Origin: Acidobacteriota bacterium
Lineage (GTDB): Bacteria > Acidobacteriota > Aminicenantia > Aminicenantales > Aminicenantaceae
Length of the DNA: 8,135 nucleotides
Direction: 5' to 3'
Assembly: GCA_030609975.1 (NCBI GenBank)
Contig: JAUWSR010000167.1
Coordinates: forward strand, 1-8,135
The position numbers and the translations under genes were made by a program. Every line of letters begins with the position of its first letter. Positions within the stretch are counted from its first letter, which is position 1. Under the pieces are notes generated by a model. It saw only the letters and a program-made list of their open reading frames with translations, was not told where the DNA came from and searched no databases. This document shows positions 1 to 5,757 of the stretch, one piece after another.

Positions 1-354
1 AAGACCACGGGCCTTGGCCATGTGGATGGCTACGACGGTTCCCCTGTCTTTAAAACTGGCGGTGGGATTGAATATCTCGTTTTTTGCCCAAATCTGCGGC
101 AGATCATAGGCTTTGCTGAGCCGAGACAGCTCGAGCAGGGGAGAGTTCCCCTCGCCTAGATGGAGAGTGGGATCGATCGCGGACAAGGGGAGAAAGTCTC
201 GGAATTTATTGAGGGGATTGAGTTCGTCCTCGTGGATATGGCAGAGAGCAGTCGGTAGGGAAACCAGCATGGGATCGCCGCAGTCCGGGCAGAACTGAAA
301 CATGGGGTCCCCAGGTTGTTTTTTGCCACACATGACACATTCAAATTCGATCAT
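1..354 (-). CDS. thrC: Threonine synthase, N-terminal part (cut by window edge)
   Basis: The first 118 codons are visible; the rest lies beyond the left edge. The product probably converts O-phospho-L-homoserine to L-threonine with PLP in the cytoplasm. Residues 1-30 form a small zinc ribbon: Cys6-x-x-Cys9 and Cys22-x-x-Cys25. Near the cut end is NPTASFKDRGT, in which Lys102 is the PLP-binding lysine typical of threonine synthase and other fold-type II enzymes. It is preceded by a 'GEGNSPLLEL' segment (about 68-77) that fits the family's 'GEG.TPL' motif. The ATG at 352-354 is supported by CCTCTCC at 360-366, which reads GGAGAGG on the coding strand, 5 nt upstream. A zinc-ribbon N-terminus is usual for one threonine synthase branch, but a related enzyme such as cysteate synthase cannot be excluded without the C-terminal two thirds. 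The gene is divergent from tadA. Confidence 0.85.
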   Translation of the reverse strand, partial: MIEFECVMCGKKQPGDPMFQFCPDCGDPMLVSLPTALCHIHEDELNPLNKFRDFLPLSAIDPTLHLGEGNSPLLELSRLSKAYDLPQIWAKNEIFNPTASFKDRGTVVAIHMAKARGL

Positions 355-387
355 TCCAGCCTCTCCAGATGATGTTTATGCTTACAG

Positions 388-416
388 TGTATAACAATTA
401 ACCTGATTTATCCCAA
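388..416 (-). promoter_or_regulatory. Putative sigma-A promoter for the threonine synthase gene
   Basis: On the minus strand TTGGGA (411-416) and TATACA (388-393) are separated by 17 nt, upstream of the start at 354. The -35 box falls inside the 401-535 repeat copy. Prediction from pattern only. Confidence 0.4.
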
Positions 417-535
417 TATTGATATTACCAATAAAAAAGTATTCCCGGATTTTACCTTTTTTACCCTTCGGGCGAGCTGATCTGGTGATATGTATTCAGC
501 AATATTATTATCGCGAGCAGAGCGTAGTTAGGAAT
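401..535 (+). repeat. Dispersed intergenic repeat, copy 1
   Basis: Three blocks recur in the same order at 5478-5599. Block A is 401-426 against 5478-5503 (22 of 26 identical by eye). Block B is 457-489 against 5502-5535 (one substitution and one single-base gap). Block C is 521-535 against 5585-5599 (14 of 15). Copy 1 carries about 30 extra bases between A and B; copy 2 carries more sequence between B and C. The element is non-coding here and looks like a decayed, miniature-type intergenic repeat. I do not recognise a named family. Confidence 0.7.
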
Positions 536-552
536 GGGGACTCTTTATTTTG

Positions 553-581
553 TTGCTAACAGTAGAGTACAGGGATAGAAT
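553..581 (+). promoter_or_regulatory. Putative sigma-A promoter for tadA
   Basis: TTGCTA (553-558) and TAGAAT (576-581) have an ideal 17-nt spacer. Transcription would start near 588, leaving only about 8 nt before the tadA ATG at 596. Confidence 0.5.
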
Positions 582-595
582 GAAGACGTAGACTG

Positions 596-1045
596 ATGGA
601 AAGAAACGACAATTACTTCATGCGGCTGGCTTTAGATGAGGCGGAGAGTGCTGCAGCCAAGGGAGAAGTCCCGGTAGGGGCGCTGGTTGTGGCTTCGGGC
701 GAAGTCCTCGCATCCGGATATAATGAAAGTATACTTAGCTCCGATCCCACCGCGCATGCTGAGATCGTGGCTTTAAGGAAAGCTTCTCGATTGTGTAAAA
801 ATCACCGACTCCCGGACTGTGACCTCTACGTGACGCTTGAGCCCTGTGTGATGTGCCTGGGGGCAATGGTGCAGGCACGGATCCGGAGACTGATATTTGG
901 GGCCTATGACCCTAAATCCGGGGCGGTCGAATCCATCTTGCGTTTTCCCTTTGAACGTACCAATCACCAAATTGAAATAATAAGTGGAATTTTAGCTGAG
1001 GAATGCGGTAAAATCTTGAGAGAATTTTTTAAAGTGAAACGCTGA
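596..1045 (+). CDS. tadA: tRNA-specific adenosine-34 deaminase TadA
   Basis: This 149-residue zinc deaminase converts the wobble adenosine 34 of tRNA-Arg(ACG) to inosine, which allows CGU/CGC/CGA decoding; the gene is generally essential. The cytidine/deoxycytidylate-deaminase fold is clear. Zinc and catalytic residues are in HAE (His54, Glu56) and PCVMC (Cys84, Cys87). The typical 'GEVPVGAL' segment lies at 23-30, 'GYNE' at 41-44, and the TadA-type 'ARIRRLIFGAYDPKSGAV' at 94-111. Length matches the bacterial family (about 150-165). The ATG at 596 has no convincing Shine-Dalgarno site and lies about 8 nt from the predicted transcription start. Met9 would be an alternative start, but residues 1-8 align reasonably with other TadA N-termini. 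tRNA-Ser follows after 13 nt and is probably on the same transcript. Confidence 0.96.
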   Translation: MERNDNYFMRLALDEAESAAAKGEVPVGALVVASGEVLASGYNESILSSDPTAHAEIVALRKASRLCKNHRLPDCDLYVTLEPCVMCLGAMVQARIRRLIFGAYDPKSGAVESILRFPFERTNHQIEIISGILAEECGKILREFFKVKR

Positions 1046-1058
1046 ACTCATCTCTCGC

Positions 1059-1150
1059 GGAGAGGTGGCCGAGTGGTTGAAGGCGACGGTCTCGAAAATC
1101 GTTATCCTGATATTTCAGGATCGTGGGTTCGAATCCCACCCTCTCCGCCA
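1059..1150 (+). tRNA. tRNA-Ser (anticodon CGA)
   Basis: The cloverleaf folds completely. The acceptor stem is GGAGAGG (1059-1065) with CCTCTCC (1140-1146), discriminator G1147 and encoded CCA 1148-1150. The D stem is GCC/GGC (1068-1070, 1082-1084). The anticodon stem is ACGGT/ATCGT around loop CTCGAAA (1091-1097), with anticodon CGA at 1093-1095. A long class II variable arm, ATCCTG/CAGGAT (1104-1109, 1116-1121), is diagnostic of Ser rather than Ala or Gly. The T arm is GTGGG-TTCGAAT-CCCAC (1123-1139). It reads UCG codons. It lies directly after tadA; in many Firmicutes this pair is followed by the SRP RNA and dnaX, which are absent here. Confidence 0.97.
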
Positions 1151-1187
1151 TTGATTCTTCTTTTTCTCCATAACCGTATCGGAATAT

Positions 1188-1208
1188 GGTCTTTTAGGAT
1201 AAAAGACC
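1188..1208 (+). other. Perfect 8-bp hairpin in the leader region
   Basis: GGTCTTTT (1188-1195) pairs with AAAAGACC (1201-1208) around the 5-nt loop AGGAT. No U-tract follows, so it is not a standard intrinsic terminator for the tRNA. The T-rich stretch lies before it (1155-1167). It may protect the 3' end of the tadA/tRNA transcript or be part of an unrecognised structured RNA. Confidence 0.45.
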
Positions 1209-1291
1209 CTACAAGGGAGGCGCATCGGCGATTTTGTCTATGGGAAAAAGCGCGACTGCTGATGTTTTTGAGAAAAATTTACTTGAAGTCA

Positions 1292-1321
1292 TTGTCATTT
1301 TAGGATAATTTCTGGTATAAA
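1292..1321 (+). promoter_or_regulatory. Putative sigma-A promoter for the membrane-protein/ThiF-like operon
   Basis: TTGTCA (1292-1297) and TATAAA (1316-1321) have an 18-nt spacer. TGG directly before the -10 box gives an extended -10 element. Its position about 44 nt before the ATG at 1365 is suitable. Confidence 0.55.
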
Positions 1322-1364
1322 GATTTTGATTCGGAGGACTTGGCACTCTGGAAGGAGAGTTTAG

Positions 1365-1985
1365 ATGAAAGATAAAAAGAACTGGGTTTGGCTGTTGCTT
1401 TTCGGTTCGCTCTGGGGAATTAGTGAAGTTGCTGCTGGAGGAGTTTTATACGCAAGCGAGATCCCCCATTCATCTATTTTCTTAACCGCATGGGCGGTGT
1501 TGATCTTGGCTGTGGCTCGGGGAGTTGCGAATAAACCTGGTTCGTCTATGGTCGTCGGGATTGTCGCCACTCTCTTCAAGTTGATCAACGCATCGCCCTT
1601 TATCTGCCACCTTTTGGGAATATTCGCCCTGGGCGTTGCTTTCGATATCGCAGCTTCACTGCTGATGACGGAGGAGAGAAAATCGGCTATCCGCAATGCC
1701 TTAACCGGTATCGTTTCCGCTTACTGCGGCTATGCTCTCTTTGCCTTCCTTATCACCTATGTTATCCGCTACGATATCTGGGCTGCCGGAGGCTGGCCCA
1801 AAGTCGCCAATCATATTTTTGTGGGAGGCAGCATTGCCGCCTTGATCGGCGCGGTTATGGTGCCTGTCGGATATTTAATAGGTACCAGCAGCCATGTCTG
1901 GGCAGAACGCCGTCCCCGTTGGATCTATGCAGCCACTTTTGCTGGCGCTGTGGTCCTCTGGGTTCTGGGACGTTTCGTTGGATAG
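1365..1985 (+). CDS. Integral membrane protein of unknown function
   Basis: I do not recognise this 206-residue protein. It has six or seven hydrophobic segments, roughly at 7-29, 36-54, 61-73, 78-101, 111-134, 148-173 and 186-204. Charged residues are confined to short loops (for example MTEERKS at 101-107 and AERRPRW at 180-186). There is no cleavable signal peptide; the first segment follows a basic MKDKKN start. A 'GSLWGISE' segment at 14-21 places Glu21 inside the first membrane helix, which could matter for substrate binding. Size and helix number would fit an ECF-type substrate-binding (S) component or another small transporter subunit, but no diagnostic motif was seen. Start choice is supported by AAGGAGAG at 1352-1359. 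The ThiF-like gene follows after 39 nt on the same strand, so an operon is likely, perhaps linked to cofactor or oxyanion supply (inference). Confidence 0.8.
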   Translation: MKDKKNWVWLLLFGSLWGISEVAAGGVLYASEIPHSSIFLTAWAVLILAVARGVANKPGSSMVVGIVATLFKLINASPFICHLLGIFALGVAFDIAASLLMTEERKSAIRNALTGIVSAYCGYALFAFLITYVIRYDIWAAGGWPKVANHIFVGGSIAALIGAVMVPVGYLIGTSSHVWAERRPRWIYAATFAGAVVLWVLGRFVG

Positions 1986-2024
1986 TTATTAATCGATTCT
2001 CGTTTTTTCTAAGGGCTCTGATAA

Positions 2025-2873
2025 ATGTCTGAGGATTCCCTCTCTATCTTGATCAAAGAGGTTCCTCATTCTGTTCCCAAAAACGCCTCTCTCCGGCAGG
2101 TAAAAAAAGAATTTAAACCGGACGCCGATGTCATGGTTGTTAATGGTTTTCCCGCAGAGGAAGAGATTCTACTCAACGACGGAGACCGCGTGGTCCTGAT
2201 CAAACGGGGAGAAAGACCTTCGCATGAGGACCTGGATGCACAAATGGCAGCTCGACATACCCCTGGTGTACATGAACAAATGCAGAAAGCCGTGGTGGGA
2301 ATCGCCGGCCTGGGAGGCCTGGGTTCGTCCGTGGCGATCGCTTTAGCCCGCATGGGTATCGGAACCCTTATTCTGGTAGATTTTGATGTGGTCGAACCCA
2401 GCAACCTGAACCGGCAGCAGTATTTTGTAGAGCATCTGGGGATGCTGAAGACCGAGGCCATGGCTAAGATCCTGGCATCTGTGAATCCCAAGGTTCGTGT
2501 GCTTGTACATAATCTGGTATTGGACAGATCCAATCTCGTCTCGATCTTTCAAGATGCGGATATAATCGTGGAATGCTTTGACCGGGCCGATCAGAAAGTC
2601 ATGATCCTGGAAGCAGTGGATGAGTTTTTGCCGGAGGCCTATTTTGTAGGGGCCTCAGGACTCGCGGGTTATGGTGAAAGCAATACCATTCGGTCGCGCA
2701 GCTTAGGGAATATGATTTTTCTGGTGGGAGATCTCATTAAAGCGGCTGAGCCTGGGCAGGGTCTCATGGCTCCCCGAGTGGGGATCGCAGCCCACCACCA
2801 GGCTAACCTGGTCGTCAGCTTGATCATGGACCCGCAAAAAACAGCGGCTGAGTTGGAAGATATCCTGGACTGA
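2025..2873 (+). CDS. ThiF/MoeB-family adenylyltransferase with N-terminal ThiS-like domain
   Basis: This 282-residue E1-like enzyme probably uses ATP to adenylate the C-terminal glycine of a ubiquitin-fold sulfur carrier (ThiS or MoaD type) in the cytoplasm. Residues about 6-62 look like a beta-grasp ThiS/MoaD domain. It runs straight into 'KRGERPSHEDL' and has no Gly-Gly end, so it cannot itself be a carrier. The adenylation domain starts near 88. It has the nucleotide loop GLGGLGS (95-101), 'LVDFDVVEPSNLNRQQY' (117-133) with Asp119 and Arg130, Lys142, and 'ECFDRADQK' (183-191) with Asp186. Cys184 is the only cysteine, so the zinc-binding CxxC pairs of MoeB and E. coli-type ThiF are absent; this resembles the zinc-less ThiF branch found in Clostridia. 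The Shine-Dalgarno site is weak (AAGG near 2011). The probable partner is the MoaD-like protein at 7641-7913. Confidence 0.88.
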   Translation: MSEDSLSILIKEVPHSVPKNASLRQVKKEFKPDADVMVVNGFPAEEEILLNDGDRVVLIKRGERPSHEDLDAQMAARHTPGVHEQMQKAVVGIAGLGGLGSSVAIALARMGIGTLILVDFDVVEPSNLNRQQYFVEHLGMLKTEAMAKILASVNPKVRVLVHNLVLDRSNLVSIFQDADIIVECFDRADQKVMILEAVDEFLPEAYFVGASGLAGYGESNTIRSRSLGNMIFLVGDLIKAAEPGQGLMAPRVGIAAHHQANLVVSLIMDPQKTAAELEDILD

Positions 2874-2876
2874 ATC

Positions 2877-4151
2877 CTACTCGCCCAGAGCCATCGTTGC
2901 CCTCAATACAGCGTCCATCTCCTCGGGCGTATTGTAATGGGCAGAGGACAAGCGAACGGCATCCGGCCATCCCAGGGCCTTCAGGGGTATACTCGAGTAG
3001 GGATCCTGGATGCGTGCGGCTAGGCGCACATGGTGTTCCTGATTGTAACGCCGCATGGCCTCCGAAGAATCCATTCCAGCTACTCGGAAAAGGAAGATAC
3101 AGAGGCGGTTACCGATTTCCTCGGTCATTCCGCAGGGTTGTGCATGCGATATCTGACGAAGGCCCGGGAGTTTATCCGTCCCGTTTATGGCCCGATGCAG
3201 AAGGGCCTTCATGTGGCTGTGGATGGCATCTTTCGCCGCCACCATCTGCTCACGCCGGTCTGCAGAATCCGTGAACTGGCTTCCCAGCCAGCAGAGATAG
3301 TCGACGGCCGCCGACCAAGCCATGTACATGGGGTGGGCCGGGGAACCGAGCACCCAGTCCGTCTCAGGTTTTCCCATGAGCTGCCAATGGGGGAGCTTGG
3401 AGAGTCTCTCAGAGACATGAGCAAAACCGATGCCCTTCACACAGTAGGCTTTATAAGGCCCGAAGGCATATGCGTCGGCGCCGATATCCTCCACGTCGAT
3501 GGGTCCGTGAGGAGCGTACTGAACAGCATCTACCAGGGTGTACAGGTCGGGCTTGATTCTGCGTGCTTCTTCGATGATAGCTTTAGCGTCATTGATAGCG
3601 CCTGTCTGGTTGGATCCATGCTGAAACACCAGCATTCAGGTGTCTTTGTCGATCAATTCCAGGATATTCTCAGGGGGAACGGAGCTCGTCTCCCGGGACA
3701 ATTTGGCCACGCGCCACTCCTTGCCCATGTTTTCGGAGAAATATTTGGTGGGGCTTAAAACAGCGGGATGCTCGAGTTCAGTCGTAACGATATTGTTTCC
3801 GGGGATATGGCTGACAACGGTGTTGATCACGCGGAAGATAGCGTGGGTTGCGCTTTGGGCGGGCATGATCGCACCGGTTTTAGCACCTAGAAAGAGTTTG
3901 ACATCCTCGATGCCCTTAAGCACTGCATCTACGACATGTTCTGAAGCAGGATTGAAGCGGTAGAGTTCATCGGGCAAGGCATTCTCATAAGCCAAGGTTT
4001 CCATGACCTTTTTGAGCCTTAGGGAGCCTCCTGAGGCTTCGAAATATACCCTGTGGCCGGTGTAAGGATCCCAATTTACATACAGGAACTTTTCCCGGAC
4101 CTTCTTCAAAAGCTCCGGTGAAAACAGTTTATGATCGGTGGTTATGTTCAT
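2877..4151 (-). pseudogene. Class V PLP aminotransferase/cysteine-desulfurase-like protein interrupted by one in-frame TGA
   Basis: A fold-type I PLP enzyme is encoded in one continuous frame of 424 codons plus stop, broken only by TGA at 3636-3638 (codon 172). Before it lie 171 residues (substrate and PLP-phosphate side, 'PAQSATHAIF' about 97-106). After it lie 252 residues, with 'LVFQHGSNQTG' (cofactor-stacking His178), 'LVDAVQ' (Asp208) and 'AFGPYKAYCVKG' (Lys234, the probable Schiff-base lysine). The C-terminal 'VRLSSAHYNTPEE' matches the family. The mobile-loop cysteine of SufS/IscS is not visible ('HHVRLAARIQDPYS' stands there), so it is more likely an aminotransferase, lyase or epimerase than a desulfurase. 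Arg or Lys is common at the broken position, so a CGA-to-TGA change is the simplest explanation. Selenocysteine and sequencing error remain possible. An ATG directly follows the TGA, but no ribosome site precedes it. The gene converges on the ThiF-like gene 3 nt away. Confidence 0.8.
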
Positions 4152-4189
4152 GTTTCATGCCTGCTCAATGTTGTTGATTTGTCTAAAAT

Positions 4190-4211
4190 ATATTATCAAA
4201 TATTGACTCTC
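4190..4211 (-). promoter_or_regulatory. Weak candidate promoter for the interrupted class V PLP gene
   Basis: On the minus strand TTTACT is followed, after a 16-nt spacer, by TAATAT (4190-4195), in a very AT-rich divergent gap. The match is only moderate; it overlaps the plus-strand candidate at 4203-4231. Confidence 0.25.
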
Positions 4212-4231
4212 AGTAAAAGCCATATTTTAAT
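4203..4231 (+). promoter_or_regulatory. Candidate sigma-A promoter for the glyoxylate-type aminotransferase gene
   Basis: TTGACT (4203-4208) and TTTAAT (4226-4231) are 17 nt apart. The start codon is at 4360, so the leader would be about 120 nt. A second TTGACT at 4253-4258 has no good -10 partner. Confidence 0.35.
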
Positions 4232-4359
4232 ATGTAATCGTAAATCCTAATGTTGACTAACAGATTGCAGCTATTTCTCACGATTGATTGGTGTATTCTT
4301 TGCAAACAGGGGAAAAAGTTGATATTATTAAAAATATATTTTGCCATAAAGGAGATGTT

Positions 4360-5478
4360 ATGAGTATAAACAAGATCCTGAATAATATTGACGAGGTTCT
4401 GCTCATGGGTCCGGGACCGTCCTCGATCCATCCTTCGGTATACGAAGCCATGAGCCAAAGCACCCTGGGGCATATGGATCCCTATTTCATTAAGATCATG
4501 GATGAGACAAAAGCCTATCTGCAAAGCATCCTGCAGACTGAGAATCACCTGACCCTTCCCATCTCAGGAACAGGTTCAGCCGGGATGGAAACTTGTTTTG
4601 TGAATCTGATCGAGCCGGACGATCCTGTCTTGATCCTGATCAATGGTGTTTTCGGCAAACGTATGGAGGACCTCGCTGGTAGACTGGGTGCTTCCGTGGA
4701 TGTCCTGGAATTCGAGTGGGGAACACCCGTTGATGTCGACCGCGCACAGGAGCAACTGAAACAAAGAGAGTATAAGATACTGGCGGTCGTGCATGCTGAA
4801 ACCTCAACCGGGGTGCGGAATCCTGTGCCAGAGATCGCAGAGCTCGTACGTGACAAGGACACTCTATACCTGGTGGATACGGTGACCAGCTTAGGAGGGA
4901 TAGAGATAGCGACGGATACATGGGGTGTGGATGCGCTCTACAGCGGAAGCCAAAAATGCCTGTCCTGCCCTCCGGGAGTAGCGCCGGCCACTTTCTCTGA
5001 TAAGGCAGGAGAGTCCATCGCCAATAGAAAAAACAAAGTTCCCAATTGGTACCTGGATATGAACATGCTCACCTCGTATTGGGAGGGGCAGAGCCGGGTT
5101 TATCATCACACCGCTCCCATCAACATGCTCTATGCCTTGAACCAGGCCCTGTATCTGATCATGGAAGAAGGCCTGGAAAATGTCTTCCACCGTCATCTGG
5201 AAAATCATAAACTTTTGGTCACCGGCCTGGAAAGAATGGGGATCCGTATGCTGGTGGAGCCTGAGTGCCGCCTGCCAATGCTCAACTCCATACACCTTCC
5301 TGAAGGAGTGGATGATGCTGAGGGCCGCCGCCGGCTGCGTCAGGAATTTAAGATCGAGATCGGGGCGGGGCTGGGGCCTCTGGCAGGAAAGATCTGGCGC
5401 ATCGGCCTGATGGGACACACCGCACGTCCGGAAAATGTCGAAAGGATCTTGGCCGCTTTGGAGGAGATCCTCCCTTAA
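4360..5478 (+). CDS. Class V aminotransferase, alanine/serine-glyoxylate type
   Basis: This 372-residue fold-type I PLP aminotransferase is cytosolic. It is closest in motif pattern to alanine-glyoxylate, serine-glyoxylate and serine-pyruvate aminotransferases (AGXT/PucG/SgaA group); the amino donor cannot be fixed from sequence. Diagnostic parts are 'LMGPGPSSIHPSV' (15-27), 'GTGSAGMET' (70-78, PLP-phosphate and ring contacts), 'VHAETSTG' (144-151), 'LVDTVTSLGG' (171-180, Asp173 to the pyridine nitrogen), 'SGSQKCLSCPPG' (195-206, Lys199 Schiff base) and 'RIGLMGHTA' (347-355). The frame is open further upstream to 4288, but the ATG at 4360 is chosen because AAAGGAG (4348-4354) lies 5 nt before it and because family members begin shortly before the GPGP motif. 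It is divergent from the interrupted class V gene. A dispersed repeat begins at its stop codon. Confidence 0.9.
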   Translation: MSINKILNNIDEVLLMGPGPSSIHPSVYEAMSQSTLGHMDPYFIKIMDETKAYLQSILQTENHLTLPISGTGSAGMETCFVNLIEPDDPVLILINGVFGKRMEDLAGRLGASVDVLEFEWGTPVDVDRAQEQLKQREYKILAVVHAETSTGVRNPVPEIAELVRDKDTLYLVDTVTSLGGIEIATDTWGVDALYSGSQKCLSCPPGVAPATFSDKAGESIANRKNKVPNWYLDMNMLTSYWEGQSRVYHHTAPINMLYALNQALYLIMEEGLENVFHRHLENHKLLVTGLERMGIRMLVEPECRLPMLNSIHLPEGVDDAEGRRRLRQEFKIEIGAGLGPLAGKIWRIGLMGHTARPENVERILAALEEILP

Positions 5479-5630
5479 CCTGACTCATCCCAATGTCGAT
5501 ATTTTTTACCCTTGGGGCGAGCTGATCGTGGTGATTTCACACATTATCATAACGGAGCATCATAAGATTGCCGAGCCTGTTCCGAGCGTAGTGAGGAATC
5601 TTCTTCGCTCCTCGCAACGACGTCTGCAGC
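5478..5630 (+). repeat. Dispersed intergenic repeat, copy 2
   Basis: This is the second copy of the element at 401-535, in the same orientation, starting on the last base of the aminotransferase stop codon. Blocks at 5478-5503, 5502-5535 and 5585-5599 match copy 1 as described there. The tail (5585-5626) contains short complementary arms such as GAGGA/TCCTC (5593-5597, 5609-5613). It resembles the imperfect 'GAGCGTAGTGAGGAATC' type of intergenic repeat seen in many bacteria. The 3' boundary is uncertain. Confidence 0.65.
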
Positions 5631-5690
5631 AATCTCAACTCGTGAACAGGTCAGGTAGGATCAAATATTTTGATAATTTTTAAATTTAGG

Positions 5691-5719
5691 ATGACATCGT
5701 TTTAAAAAAATAATATAAA
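5691..5719 (+). promoter_or_regulatory. Putative sigma-A promoter for the AOR-family gene
   Basis: ATGACA (5691-5696) and TATAAA (5714-5719) have a 17-nt spacer, in AT-rich sequence about 39 nt before the start codon. This suggests that the gene is transcribed independently of the aminotransferase upstream. Confidence 0.55.
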
Positions 5720-5757
5720 TTAAGCATCGTACCAAAATAGCGGATAGGAGAGAGAAA

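Larger units (their letters stand above)
1151..1364 (+). other. Gene-free leader region upstream of the membrane protein gene
   Basis: There is no convincing coding sequence; an open frame overlapping the tRNA is not a gene. The region holds a perfect 8-bp hairpin (1188-1208), immediately followed by a smaller CCCT/AGGG hairpin, then a promoter close to the next gene. No SRP RNA signature is visible, and I could not match it to a riboswitch class. Confidence 0.5.

Noticed and set aside
1188..1230. Molybdenum-cofactor or other known riboswitch upstream of the membrane protein gene
   Set aside because: The context made it attractive, but I could not match conserved core bases of any class, so only the hairpin is reported.
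1073..1303. Open frame of 76 codons overlapping the tRNA-Ser
   Set aside because: It starts inside a complete tRNA gene, has no ribosome site and shows no protein-like motif.
2877..3635. Separate 252-residue gene starting at the ATG right after the TGA
   Set aside because: It begins in the middle of a PLP fold, continues the upstream frame exactly and has no ribosome site, so it is the second half of one gene.
3540..3635. Canonical bacterial SECIS element after the TGA
   Set aside because: No stem-loop with a GU-containing apical loop at the usual distance was found; only the too-close hairpin at 3618-3635 exists.
3030..3758. 242-codon plus-strand open frame opposite the interrupted PLP gene
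   Set aside because: It is antisense to a gene whose own frame carries clear PLP-enzyme motifs; its own translation has no recognisable domain.
4288..4359. 24-codon N-terminal extension of the glyoxylate-type aminotransferase
   Set aside because: The extension is AT-rich and not family-like, and a strong ribosome site directly precedes the ATG at 4360.
5435..5683. 82-codon plus-strand frame running from the aminotransferase end through the repeat
   Set aside because: It is out of frame with the aminotransferase and mainly translates repeat DNA.
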